Below, piece after piece: positions 21,330 through 34,006 of a stretch of 64,000 nt of DNA. Position 1 is the first letter of the stretch. The number at the start of each line of letters is the position of its first letter. Where the stretch lies: contig CM065299.1 in the NCBI GenBank assembly GCA_032871835.1, forward strand, positions 95,370,652 to 95,434,651. The letters run 5' to 3'. The notes under the pieces were generated by a model. It made no database searches, was not told the origin of the DNA, and saw only the letters and a list, made by a program, of their open reading frames with translations. A program made the translations under genes and the position numbers. The DNA is from Dipteronia dyeriana. Taxonomy: Eukaryota; Streptophyta; Magnoliopsida; Sapindales; Sapindaceae.

Positions 21330-23555
21330 CCATATTCCACCTAGCCTACACTATCCATTTAATTTTAGGTCAATTTGAGAACGATGTATTAATTAATTAC
21401 TAAGCACATCAAAACTGATAACTCTAAATTGCTAAATTCACTTTTATTTCAACAATATTCCTGAAGTCATGTAAGAAAAAATTACTTCCCTATCAATTGT
21501 GATTGTGAATTGACACAGCTATAAGTAGTTAGCCATTCTCTTTCTTAAACTTAAAATTTCTTATCAACTTACACAAATCTACCGGGTTTTTTTTTTTTTT
21601 GGTTTATTTCCTGATAATTCATGGTACGTAATTTATTGCAACCACTGAAAATTTTCCTAATTCACTTGAATTATTTGTCGTTAATGTAGATGTGGATATA
21701 GGTTTGCTTAGAAATGTCAAACAGTACAGATGCATGTGTGAATCTGAATTGATAGATTTCAATTTTCCCTCCTGTAATGTTTATTTTTTCAAGTAACTGT
21801 AAGTGTAATGAATGCTTGACAGTGAAATCAAAGTCAATAGTAAAACCAAAATAAAATAAAAAAACATACGAAAGAAAGTACGAAAATTATAAAGAGATGT
21901 GAGACTTTGTGTGGTTTAGCGTACGCTAATATTCACTGAATATACCAGCATTTAATTTCCATTATCTAATATGTGTTTATAATAGGGAAACTCTCTCTAT
22001 TCGGCTCTTTTTTTTTCCTTTTTTTTTAGAGTATATATAATAAAAACATTGGGTTGAAACTGTCTTCTAAATAAATCAAGAGTCCTCTTATGAAAGACGA
22101 GAAAAAGTCCGTCCGATGATAAACCTTTTACACTTACATTATAAGGTTACGGGATCGAATCTTTATAACTCTCTAAACAAAAAACCCATTTTATATAATA
22201 GTGTAATACTTACTAAAAAAATTCCTCTCTTAAAACGCTGCAACTTCATACTACCGATACGTCTCATTGTGCAACATTAAGGATTTAGGAATCTCTTGAA
22301 ATGCTGGACAAAATTACAAAGAATTTACATCTCACAAGGAAACAAATTCACAAAAACTGGATCTACTTGGGCTTAATTTGCTTGTTATATATATATATAA
22401 CTTGTAATTGCAAAATTTTCAAATATGTAAATTTTTTTCGCACCAACTCAAAACTGAACGGACTTTGCTTCTGTTTTTGTCTGGACAAGGACATGGACGA
22501 TGCATGCAAGAGCTAGCTGTGGATTAAAAATTCAAGATTAAATTTTTTCTTCTTTTGGTGAAATGGACACTATTGGAAACCCCGTGAGTGAATGCAATCA
22601 AAGCTAATTAAGCAAAACCCGATTTTGTTCCAAGGACTGATAAGAGACAGACAAAACGTCATTGTTGAGTGTTACGCTAATTGAGAGATCAATAAAAGAG
22701 AAATTGACGTCAATAATTTCAATATTGTTTTTGGTTTTGGCCGTCTGGGGTTAGGTAAGCTCGTGATCAGCTTCTGTTCTTTCAAAAATTGTTAGATAAG
22801 CTCGTGATCTGCTTCTGGGGTTTACATCTTCAATTTTGAGGAGGCAACTTTTAAGCACTCATTTAATCAACGGTGGTGATGTGATATTACTTGGGGTACA
22901 GCATGTCAGCATGTCAGCATGTACAATATCAATTATTGATACAAGATTTTATTACGAGGATTCGAGTACCGTACTGATAATAACAAATTTTGGAAACAAC
23001 TAACCAGTTTAACATTTAAATTATAAATAAAATTGGTTCTAAATATATATTTATATCATACCAATACACTTTTATGAGTACAGTAGTCGATCCCCTTTAA
23101 CAAATAATTAATTTCAACTTTAAAACCAAATTAAACCCGACTTTTATATAAATAATCAGAGTACTTTTTACATTAAGATATATATATGTAACAACCTAAA
23201 ATGAAAGGAATATTAATAAGAACGAAACTGAAAATTCTGAAGGTCAGGGTGGAATTTATTTTATTAGTATTTTTATAATAGTTTTTAACTATAAAATTTT
23301 AATTTTTATGGAAAGAGGGGTCCATGGCACTCCGGCCTTCATTGATGTCCGTCATCGTACATTAACACACTGCTAAAGAGGTAACATGCGAAATTGATTA
23401 GAAGTTAAACTATTTTGTTTTTACTCATTAAAAATTAATTTCTTATTAGTAAATATATACACGCTCTTGAATCCACATTGGGAAGAAATTTGTCATTGTC
23501 ACAAAAATAATTTCTCTTTGGAATCTACCACAAGGGCATAACGAGGAGGGCCCCT

Positions 23556-23595
<40 letters not shown>

Positions 23596-23750
23596 GAAAT
23601 TATAAACATTTTTTACTTTGACCCAATGACCAATCATTTTCGTTTGTTTTATATAATGACTCTCTCAGACTTAAATTTGTGGCTCCTGCCCACCATCCTA
23701 CCTTTAGATAGTCATTAGTCATCCTATCATAATATGCCACCTAGAACCAA

Positions 23751-23866
23751 GATGCACGTGGCTTATTCTGATTGGAGTTTGCTTCCAAGGTCTAATTACT
23801 TTCTATAAGATGCACGTGGCTTATTCTGATTGGACTTTGCTTCCGAGGTCTAGTTGCTTTCTACGT
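23751..23866. repeat. Tandem duplication of 58 bp, each unit with a CACGTGGC G-box
   Basis: Units 23751-23808 and 23809-23866 both start GATGCACGTGGCTTATTCTG and continue ATTGGA.TTTGCTTCC. CACGTG occurs at 23755-23760 and 23813-23818, each within the CACGTGGC context typical of ABRE/G-box elements. No adjacent gene uses it in an obvious way. Confidence 0.8.
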
Positions 23867-24469
23867 CTATGTTTTTTTTAAGGAACTTTCTACATCTATG
23901 ATCTTTGTTATAAACTTATAATTCACTAGTTATCATGCATTTCATATGCTATATACATAAAGTATTTTTATAACTTGAGTCTTGAGTAACAACAAAAAAG
24001 AATATTGACGTAAGCTTTTAAATATTTATCCAAAATTTAACACGTAATAAGTTTTCTTTATAATGTAATTTAAGATGGAATAACCTAGATATTATATATT
24101 TTTTATTTATTTAAATTATATAAATGATATTATATGTGAGATGAATGACAGTATCTTATAAACCATATTATAACCTATATTATCATATCATTTGGTATAT
24201 GATTTGAAAAAAAAAAAGGTTTCATATTACATTTCAAAAAAATATATTAAAAAACGGAGGTTTACTCAATAATTCACATAACAGCAATCATGTTATAAAA
24301 TTTTGTTTTCCTTGTAGTGGTTATAATGAAATAACATGATAGTGACCTCCAAAAATCTAGGGACCAGAGCTTTTGTTTGTTTTGTTTTGTTCTATTCAGA
24401 ATCAACAAAAAGCTCGTGAACCCGTCGTTTTTGCTTCAATTTATTGAACTAATTAAAAAACCTATAAAT

Positions 24470-24557
24470 GGATTTGATTCAATGTTGATTTGATACTTGA
24501 CATTTTTATTTTTATAAATTTTTTGATTGGTCGTTAATAAAATGATTATGAAAATCA
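24470..24557 (-). mobile_element. Left fragment of MITE family M1 copy 3, split by Copia-1
   Basis: The end of this stretch (GATTGGTCGTTAATAAAATG, then ATTATGAAAATCA) aligns to the reverse complement of MITE M1 (GATTGGTTGTTTGTAAAGTG, then GTTGTGGAAACCA). Nearly all differences are G-to-A or C-to-T. The other half resumes at 41982. The left limit is uncertain. Confidence 0.6.
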
Positions 24558-25071
24558 TGTAAGGTTTTTATAAAATGGTGAGCAATATATAACGTTTATT
24601 TTATGTTTATGAAATCAAATTGATTGGAATGTTTAAGTAAGTAAGAGTTGACCGGATAAAACCCATTTGATTGTGATCAACATTTGTTGGGTTCGGTGCA
24701 CCTTAACTACACTAAATAAATATAGGATATGGTATGGGCTATTGTATATGTGTGTGCCTAGTATTCCTTTTAGGACTAGTCATCCTATTAGGGTTGAGAA
24801 TCTTTGATGGGTTAGGATTATAGGAATTTATACTATATATATGGGTCCCTACTCTCACTCATATAACGTATTACAGAATTATCTCCCCATTAGACAATCT
24901 GAGAAAGGTGAGTAGAGAGTAGAAGACTCTCTATTGTTTTAATTATTTTCTTTGTTTTATTTTCAGGTTGGATTTCTTACACTATTCAATGGATTCGGGA
25001 AATTTATGTATGTTTTCATGCTTGTGTATTTAATACGAGTGATATATGTTTAATTACATACAATTCTAATA
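24558..25071 (+). repeat. 5' LTR of Copia-1 (514 bp)
   Basis: Starts TGTAAGGTTTTTATAAAATG and ends ATTCTAATA; the 3' LTR ends ATTCTAACA, so the canonical CA end has mutated here. It contains TATACTATATATATGGGTCC (24829 onward), a likely TATA region. The primer-binding site follows after one base. Confidence 0.9.
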
Positions 25072-25072
25072 G

Positions 25073-25085
25073 TGGTATCAGAGCC
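25073..25085 (+). promoter_or_regulatory. Primer-binding site of Copia-1 (initiator tRNA-Met type)
   Basis: TGGTATCAGAGCC directly after the 5' LTR matches the usual plant Copia primer-binding site complementary to initiator methionine tRNA. Confidence 0.93.
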
Positions 25086-25294
25086 ATCGTATTTTTACAT
25101 AAGCTGAATATTAAGTTATTATTATTCATATACTGATCTAGATACATGAATTATTGATATATGTTGAATTTGTAAACTTTTGTTTGATGATTGGTTTCTA
25201 GATAGAAATCTATAGCTTGATAGGATTCGACCGGTAAATGAACAAGGATTTAGGATCTAGGTTTTAGATCGCAGTTGTGTAAAAAAAAACGAAG

Positions 25295-25767
25295 TTGAAG
25301 ATTTGTTTTCTTGCTCTTGAGTCGATGGGTTTTCAACCCAGATCCGTTGTGATTTGCATCTCGGGTCAAGGAAGATCGCCGACCATACCAGTCGCGATCT
25401 CATCTTCTTCGCACCAAATCGATCTGTCGTTCCCTTTCCTCCTGGTCAACGCCACCAGTCCCGATCCTAATCCAAACCCGTTTGCTTCTTGGGTCGACAC
25501 CATAATCGACGAGTTTTTGCTCCAAACCTGGTCGTTTTGATCTGGCAAACCAGGTCGACTGTTGATCGCCACCTCAACGAAGGTCGGTCGACCACACAAA
25601 TCAGTCATCCAAGAATGGCGCTTGGATTCAGACCGATCGCAAACCACCATAGTTTTCTTCGTTTGAGATCCGCGCTACGTGGGTCAAGATTGCGCCGCCG
25701 TGCGTTGCCTTCAGGCAACGGACGGGCTGTAGAGACGGGGGCGAACGAAGGTCTAGGGTTTCCATGA
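25295..25767 (+). other. GC-rich island in the Copia-1 leader
   Basis: Between the primer-binding site and gag lies a stretch clearly richer in GC than its surroundings, open in several frames (25295-25540 and 25489-25767 on +, 25366-25650 on -). It contains words such as GCGCCGCCGTGCGTTGCC and GACGGGCTGTAGAGACGGGG. No known domain is recognised. It may be a captured host fragment or simply a GC-rich leader; translation is not supported. Confidence 0.4.
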
Positions 25768-25789
25768 CTTGATTTTTCTTAGCCCACCT

Positions 25790-26660
25790 TTTAAGAATTT
25801 GATATTCTTGAGGGACTGATTTGTAATTATTTTAGGCCTTTTTATAATTTTGATAAATATGTAGGGTTAATTTGTAATTACCAAAACTTACTGGACCATT
25901 TTGTAATTTTAAAATAGTTTTGGGTCCAATTTATAATTACTGAAAAATTTCGGGGTCACTTTGTAATTTCCAAAATTGTTAGGTCAACTTATAATTATCA
26001 AAATTTACTGTGTCAGTTTTTAATTTTAACAAAATTCAGGGGCCGATTTAAAATTGTTGAATCTTGAGGGGCCTTTTTGTAATTTAGTAAAATCATTGGC
26101 AGTTTTTATTTTCCAAAAGAGTTTTGGGAATAATTGCAGTTGATAATCTTTGTGATTTCGGATGATTATGTTTCTACGTAGTAGACTAATCATTATGTTT
26201 TAATATTGATTATTTTGTTGAAATTAATAATTTGTTTTGTATATTCTCGTGAATCGGATGGTTATGTTTTCACGTAGTGGCTAATCATTTTGATTTTAAG
26301 AATTTAGTTGGCTGACGATTATTAATTTGATAGTTTTTAATAATTGATTGAATACTCTCGTAAATTAGATGATTATGTTTCACGTAGTCACTAATCATTA
26401 AAGATTTTGAGATATTTGTCGGTAATCAATTATTAAATTTGAACTGCAATGATGAAAATGCTTGTGTTAATCATCTCCGTAGGAGGGTTATCACATGTGA
26501 TATGTGATGTTCTTCTCTGTAAGAGGTTCATCATCTTGAGGTATTCATCTATAGAACTGTAATAATGGAAACTATATGTATGTTTTAATCATCTCCGTAG
26601 GACGGTTATCACATGTGACAGGTGATGCTCCTCTGTAGGAGGTTCATCATCTTGAGGAAT
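25790..26660 (+). repeat. Tandem repeats in the Copia-1 leader
   Basis: 25810-26100 holds about seven degenerate units of 40-45 bp built on the phrase TTTGTAATTACCAAAA or TTTATAATTAC. 26160-26400 holds three units with GGATGATTATGTTT and CACGTAGT followed by TAATCATT. 26460-26660 holds two units of about 120-125 bp starting AATCATCTCCGTAGGA and containing GGTTATCACATGTGA and GGTTCATCATCTTGAGG. Layered tandem repeats in the untranslated leader are unusual and may inflate the leader length. Confidence 0.7.
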
Positions 26661-26772
26661 TCACTTATAGAGTAGTGATATTTGCCCAATTACATATTGA
26701 ATTTTGTTTCTACAAATGTTTTGACTGTTATCTTATGAGCATGAAATCCTTTGTTTTGATATTCAGTTTTCA

Positions 26773-29700
26773 ATGTCAACAATTTTGCTTCACAATTGTC
26801 TTCTATTAAACCTTTGGATGAGACTAATTTCAAGAAATGGAAAGAGACTCTGACTGATGTTCTAGCTCTTTAGGGGATAGACCTTTCGTTACGTGATAAG
26901 AAACCTTATAAACTCACTGATGAGAGTACTGATAAACAATGGTCTTATCGAAAAAAGTGGAAAGAGTCTAATCGGAAATGTCTGATGATCATGCGTTTGT
27001 CCATTGTCAAAACTATTAAGAAGAGTATTCCAAAATGTAAGGATTCAAAGGCTTGTCTTAAAGTTGTGAGTGGCAAGTTCAAGAAGCGAAGCAAGGCTGA
27101 GAGGGGAAAGCATCTGAGCCAGCTGGCGACAACGGTTTATAATGGTACATGTGATGTTCGTGAGCATATTATGAAGATGACTAATATGACCATGAAATTA
27201 AGGGATCTGGATACCGAGATCTCTGACTCTCACCTTGTATGGCAAGTCCTTGAGTCTCTTGCAAGTGAGTTTGATGTTATGAAAACCTATTATAATGTTT
27301 AAGAGGCTAAATGGACTTTGGACCAAATGACTGCAATTGTGGTCCAGGGGGAAGAGATTATTCGCAAGAGTAAGAAACAAAGTGCTCATATGGTTACTCA
27401 CAACAACAAGGGTAGAAAGAAGTTCAGTGGGGGTAAGAAGTTTAAACATCATGGAAAGAAAGCTGGCAAGTCTAGTGGGTTCATTAAGGTTAAGGATGAT
27501 GACATGAAAGGCAAGTGTTTCTGGTGTAGCAAGAAAGACCATATGAAAAAGGATTGCTTCAAGTTTAAAAAACACATAGAAGGTACCCATTTAGCTCTCG
27601 TATGTTTTGAATCTAATTTGGTTGATGTCCCTTTGAATTCTTGGTGAGTTGATTATGGAGCCACTATTCACGTTACGAATTCTTTACAGGGCTTCAAAAG
27701 CAAAAGGAAATCAAGGGATAAAGAAGTTTTCGTTTTCATGGGAAATGGAGCGAAGACTGTAGTTGAGTTTATAGGAGTTGTTAGATTACCTTTAGCTTCA
27801 GAAAAGTTTTTAGATTTAGTTGATATTGCTTTTGTTCCTTCTCTCAAACGTAATTTGATTTCTATTTCTAAGTTGGATATTAGTGGTTATCGTTTTGGAT
27901 TCATTAATAAAGGATTTTTTCTTTATCATGGTTTTATTCTCGTTGGATATGGTTGTTTGTGTGATGGTTTGTATAAATTGAATTTACACTCTGATTTTAT
28001 TGGTGAATGTTCTCGTTCCGCTGCTGTGATAAATTCTACCATTGGATCTAAACGCCAGAGATAAAATTGTTCGTCCATGCTATGACATAGACGTTTAGGC
28101 CATATATCTAAGTGGTACTCTTGATTCAATTGACTTTTCAGATTTTGAGTCTTATTTTAATTGTTTGAAGGGTAAAATGACAAGAGCTAAAAAGAATGGG
28201 GCTACTAGAAGTCAAAATCTTTTGGAAATTATTCATACCGATATATGTGGGCCATTTTCACCCGCCGCACTTGGTGGGTATAAATATTTCATTTCTTTTG
28301 TTGATGATTTCTCGCGTTATGGTTACATCTATCTCATTCACTAGAAATCTGAAGCCTTAGATATCTTTAAAATATATAAGGTAAAATATATAAGACTGAG
28401 GTTGAATTGAAATTAGAAAGAAAGCTCAAAAGTGTTAGATCTAATCGTGGGGGTGAATATTATGTAGGTATGGTGAAGCTGGTCAGATTCCTGGCCCTTT
28501 TACAAGGTTTTTACGAGAATGTGGGATTGGTGCTCAATACACTATGCATGGTAAACCTGAATAGAATGGAGTTTCCGAGAGACAGAATCGTACATTAATT
28601 GACATGGTAAGATGTATGATTAGTACGAGTTCTTTGCCTACATTTTTATAGGGTGGCATTAAAGACGGCAACTTACATTCTTAATAGAGTTCCTAGCAAA
28701 TCTGTGCTTAAGACTCCATTAGAAATGTGGTTTAGTACGAAGTCAAAATTAAATCACATGAGAGTATGGGGATGTCCTGCGGAAGTGATACTTTATGATC
28801 CTAATTTAAAAAAGCTGGATTTTAAGACAGTTAGTGCATTTTTTATGGGATATGCGGATAAATCAAAAGGATATAGATTTTATTGCCCCACATACTCTAT
28901 GAGGATAGTTGAATCTAAACATGTTATATTCTTGGAGGAAGGTAATGAAGTGGAAAAGAATATGCAAACTCAGGATTTTGAGTTTGAGAAAGACAAATCG
29001 GGTAATCCGACATCTTATACTTCATTAGGTATTGTCATACCACCTCTCTTGGAGCATCATGACGATTCTCTATCTGAACAAGAAGATGAGCCAATGTTAG
29101 TTGTTGTTGAACCTCAACTGGTTATTTATGAGCTCGAGCCAGCTATTGTTGAACTGCAGCTAGTCATTGATGAGCCACAACCAATTATTGATGTTCCTTT
29201 AAGGAGATCTCAGAGGGTCCGAAGATCTGCCATTCATGATGATTATATTGTTTATTTATAGGAGCATGATTTTGACTTGGGAATGGATGACGATCCTAGG
29301 AATTATGATCAAGCTGTTCAGAGCTCTCAGTCGTCAAAATGGATGGATGCTATGATCGATAAACTAAGATCCATGGATACAAATCGTGATTGGGATTTGG
29401 TTGAACTGTCTGATGGTTGTAAGCCCATTGGCTGCAAATGGGTTTTTAAGACTAAACGAGACTCTAAAGGCAATGTTGAAAGACATAAAGCTAGACTTAT
29501 AGCGAAAGGGTTCAGTCAAAAGGAAGGTATTGATTATACCGAGACTTTTTCGCTTATCTCTTCGTAAGATGCCTTTAGGATTATTATGGCCTTAGTTGCT
29601 CATTTTGATTTAAAGCTGCATCAAATGGATGTGAAGACTGTTTTCCTAAATGGAGATCTCGTAGAGGATGTATATATGGTGCAACTTAAAGGTTTTCAGG

Positions 29701-30853
29701 TGGTTGGAAAGGAACATATGGTTTGTAAGCTCAGAAAATCCATTTATGGTCTGAAACAAGTTTCAAGGCAATGATATTTGAAATTTGATAAAGTCGTTAC
29801 ATCGTATGGTTTTGTTGAAAATTCGATGGATCATTGCATATACCTCAAGGTCAGTGGGAGCAATTTTATTTTTCTTATACTTTATGTTGATGATATTTTG
29901 CTCGCCAACAATAATTTGGGGTTGTTGCATTATACCAAGAATTTTCTATCTCGTAGCTTTGAAATGAAGGATCTTGGGGAAGCCTCTTATGTCCTTGATA
30001 TTAAGATATAATGTGATAGGTCACGTGGTTTGCTTGGATTATCTCAAAATGCTTACATTGATAAGGTACTAGAGAGGTTTAACATGAGTGCTTGTTCCCC
30101 AGGTGAGGTACCTATTGTGAAAAGAGATAAACTTACGAAGCTACAGTGTCCCCAAAATGAGCTAGAACGTTCTCAAATGAAAGATGTTCCATATTCATCT
30201 GCGGTTGGTAGTTTGATGTACGCACAAGTTTGTACACGTCCTGATATTGCTTTTGCAATCAGTGTACTTGGCAGATTTCAAAGTAATTCTGGCATTCATC
30301 ATTGGACAACAACAAAGAAAGTTATGTGTTATCTGCATCGAACAAAGGATTTCATGCACTTATAGGCATTCAGACCTATTAGAAGTTGTTGGCTATGCAG
30401 ATGCTGATTTTGCTAGTTGTATAGATGATCTAAAATCCACTTCAGGTTTTGTGTTTATGTTGGCTGGTGGAGCCATATCGTGGAAGAGTGTCAAGCAGAC
30501 ACTTACATCTTCATCTACTATGCAAGCTGAGTTTGTGGCATGTTATAAGGCAAAAATCCAAGTAGTTTGGTTCGGAATTTCATTTCAGGATTATAGTTGA
30601 GGATTCAATTTCTAAACCGTTGACAATCTATTGTGACAATTCCATAACAGTTTCTTTCTCTAAGAACAATAAAAGATCTTCAAGGTCTAAACATATAGAG
30701 ATTAAGTATCTTGTGGTTAGAGAGAAAGTTCAAGAGTTGCAAACTTCTATTATTCATATAGCTGATCCCCTAACCAAGAGACTATCTCCAAAGGTTTTTA
30801 AAGGGCATGTTACCCGTATGAGGTTGGTAGATAGTTATGATATGCTTGGTTAG
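26773..30853 (+). pseudogene. Copia-1 gag-pol polyprotein, broken
   Basis: Order is Ty1/copia: gag (about 26773-27560), protease, integrase, reverse transcriptase, RNase H. A gag zinc knuckle CFWCSKKDHMKKDC (C-X2-C-X4-H-X4-C) is near 27518-27559. The protease site reads VDYGATIHV instead of DSGA, with a TGA just before it at 27646-27648. Integrase shows IIHTDICGPF and FVDDFSRYGY (about 28230-28325). Reverse transcriptase starts at GCKWVFKTKRDSKGN (about 29431), continues with LHQMDVKTVFLNGDL and has FLILYVDDILLA (about 29872). RNase H has GYADADFA, AEFVAC and IYCDNSITV (30392-30660). Stops interrupt it at many places, including the TAG at about 26872 and TAA after 27302, 29564 and 30008, with frameshifts between pieces. 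It could not direct its own transposition. Confidence 0.92.
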
Positions 30854-31498
30854 TGGGAGTTATATTTTGTTTTTAAATTAACTGCAGTTTTCTGTTTAAT
30901 AGATTTTTATTCTCGAGATATATTGTACATTGTTTGTGTATGTTATTTTCCATGATATGCGCGCATGTATGTTTTTTATTGTGGCAAGATATCTCAAAGC
31001 TTTTGGCTTTGAGGGGGCACTTCACTCATAAGGTATAAAGTTTCCACCGATGAGTGAATATTACTTAATACAGAAGGATTTGCCTGTCTTAATGGAGGTT
31101 GAACTCATGGTCAAAGTGTTTGGCCATTGAGTGTAAAATGCTTAGGACATTAAGTTTGCTCGTCTTAAGTTGCTTCGTATTATGCGAAGTTGGACCTATA
31201 TGGAAATAAACACGATGATCACATTTGCATTTAATTTCCATACCACAAATACATATCATTTTACCCGGGTAGGTAGAGCTAAGGATTTTTTTATTACATG
31301 TGGTATTATGTCGATTAAAGATGTAATGATCTTTGTAATTGGATACTTGAGGTTCTATTGGACTAAGGGGAAGGAAGATGTTACTCTCTTAAACATTCTT
31401 TGTGGCCACATATAATTGTTTGTCAATTCGGAGAGTCGTTTTCTAAAATGAAATTTTAAATCTAAAATAATAATGTCTATGTAGCTCAAGTGGGAAAA
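30854..31498 (+). other. Copia-1 3' untranslated region and polypurine tract
   Basis: Non-coding 645 bp between the RNase H end and the 3' LTR. It ends CAAGTGGGAAAA at 31487-31498, a purine-rich tract directly before the LTR start TGTAAGG, as needed for plus-strand priming. The open frame at 31170-31415 has no recognisable domain. Confidence 0.75.
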
Positions 31499-31679
31499 TG
31501 TAAGGTTCTTATAAAATTGTGAGCAACATATGACGTTATTATTATGTTTATGAAAAACCGAATTGATTGGAATGTTTAAGTAAGTGAGAGTTGACCGGAT
31601 AAAGCCCGTTTGATTGTGATCAATATTTGTTAGGTTCGATGTACCTTAGCTATATTAAATAAATGTAGGATATGGTATG
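31499..31679 (+). repeat. 3' LTR of Copia-1, left fragment
   Basis: Matches the first 180 bp of the 5' LTR (from TGTAAGGTT to GGATATGGTATG) and stops exactly where Copia-2 begins. The last five bases, GTATG, are the target duplication of Copia-2. Confidence 0.92.
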
Positions 31680-32129
31680 TGTTGACTCCAATTCCCATCT
31701 CATGGGTATGAGCCCGTTCCCAACTCTTAGGGGTGACACCCACAGATATCTATCAGAGCACTCCTCTAAGAATCCCCCGGGCGGAGAGCCACGCTTCGTC
31801 ACACGATCATGCTTGATAGTTCCCGGGGATCGGCCAGTCGCCACTGACTTTGCTCTGATACCAATTGTTGGAACTCCGTTCACCGGTCACGCAGCGGAAC
31901 TAGCTTTTAAATTTTTTATACAGACCATATCTTTATCTGGGACCAGTGAATTTTTTATCGTAATTATTTTTCGGAACTGGTAACAGCGTGTGGGCGCATC
32001 ACGGTCTCATGAACTTGAATGGAAGATGTAGAGAAATACTTGAAGAAACTCTTTATTCTCAATTTGGTGTATTAATGTCATGCACACATAAATTACATCT
32101 CATGTAAAAATATATTGACAGATGTGGTT

Positions 32130-32165
<36 letters not shown>

Positions 32166-32274
32166 CCGCTTGCTTGGTTGATAACAGAGCAAGCCTTTTT
32201 CTTTTCTTTTCTTTTCTTTAAAAAAAAAACCACCCTGCTTTCACAAATCTATATCGCTTTATATCGCCTCTGCT

Positions 32275-32336
<62 letters not shown>

Positions 32337-33857
32337 TTTTCTACCTAACGCAAACTCTTGCGTTATATATATATTAATAATATGTGTATAAAGTATTTAC
32401 ATCCTATATAATTTTTTCTTTTGACTAATGTTTTATTTGTACATACAAATTTTATCAAATGCAATCTCTTGTGTTATTAATTGATATATATCATTTAATT
32501 ATCATTTTCAAATATATCTAATATATTTAAAAGTGATAATAAGTATTTTAAATTTAAACTTAAATTCAATTACTTAGATAAATAATTTAGTAAAAATAAA
32601 ATAATCCTATTATTTTATCTTCACCTAAATCCATATATCAACTAACACCCTCCAATTAATAGTTAATTAATAATTCATAATTATCAATATAATTAAATAA
32701 TCTAATTATTTAATTAATTTAACTATTAACATTCATTAATTAAATAATCTCATTATTCAATTAATTTCCGAATAAACATGTGTCACTTTCGTAACACAAC
32801 TAATTGGACAATCCAATTAATTTACCGTGACCCTTGTTACCTAAATCGATCGGGCTAGTAAGGGGACCTAATGGACCCACAGTATTTTGAGCTCCAATAA
32901 TCCTCAGAATCATTAATTAAACTCTTTAATTAATATTCCTTAATTATTAACTCCGGTGTTATTCCACTAAAAACCCGAATCTGCACTCTCTCAAATGTAG
33001 ACGCTTTTACACAGACCGATACAACTCGGTGTCCATCGATACAGCTATTATACATGGTGTGATCCTCCACAGTAGTTCATAACTAGAGCTGGGTCATAAT
33101 GTCCGTTATACCCCTCTAATTACATATATCCTTTAAGTACCGTTGATTCTCTAATGGACAATAAATCATATTTCCTTACGGAACTAGGAGAGCGCTCATA
33201 TTATCCAAGCCCCGAATCAACCTTTAAGGGAACTACCATCTACTTCTCACAAGAAGAAGTGGATTCCACTATTGTGTACAAACCTTTCCAACCACAAGCC
33301 AAACCGTAATCCCAACATACGGAGCATATTGATCGGGAACTGTCATCCAACCTCACCCATGGTATATCAAATACCACGATTTAACCTGAAGGAGTCGATA
33401 AGACACTCAGGATTAAGATCACCCACATATAGCCATCATTAGTTGATATATATGAATCTCTTCGGTAAACAGATCTTGGCGAGAGATTCATATAGATCAT
33501 GGCCCAGTCCTATATGATCACATCATACAAGGTGCCTCCATTCTCATATCTCCATATGAATGATTCAGGATAGAATCACCGTACAATACGGAATGGACCG
33601 CAATTATAGATTAACCACAAATAAAGTACCCAGCTTTATTTGCTATCTATGGACTCTTTAGATTGCACGTCTCTTATTGTATCCATCCGTATATGACATT
33701 CATATACACAGTTCGAGATTACATCCGACAATCTTGGATGTTAAATATATGCACAAGTTATAAAATAAACAACACAACAAGAATGAATTGAACTTTTCCT
33801 TTCATTTATTTCATAAATCCATTTACAAATTACATCTTTAGGGCATAAACCCCAACA
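31680..33857 (-). repeat. 3' LTR of Copia-2 (left, 2178 bp)
   Basis: Shares its whole length with the right LTR except for indels, including a gap of about 140 bp relative to 39600-39740 and longer TA runs at about 32132-32161 and 32279-32334. It includes an internal primer-binding-site-like word, TGGTATCAGAGC on the - strand, at 31852-31863. The purine tract on its - strand side (GCAAGTGGGAGAT, 33858-33870) is the polypurine tract. Confidence 0.9.
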
Positions 33858-34006
33858 ATCTCCCACTTGCACTAAAGCATGTGAGGCATGTCTCGTAACC
33901 CTAGACCATTTAGGTGACCCGAAAACACTTTAGCCAGTAATGTCTTTGTAAATGGATCAACATGATTGTCTTGTGAGGCTATCTTTGTGACGATCACATC
34001 TCCCCT

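Larger units (their letters stand above)
20536..24470. other. Intergenic AT-rich sequence
   Basis: No gene is visible. It contains MITE M1 copy 2 (21181-21329), a (TA)n run at about 23562-23591, a 58-bp tandem duplication with G-boxes (23751-23866) and a short duplicated GCTCGTGATC block (about 22759-22815). Scattered TTCGAGT words may be tRNA/SINE remnants. The short open frame at 22301-22516 has no recognisable domain and is likely chance. Confidence 0.65.

Noticed and set aside
32115..32348. Tyr/Ile-repeat frames in Copia-2 LTRs (also 39973-40317) and elsewhere
   Set aside because: Translations of (TA)n microsatellites.
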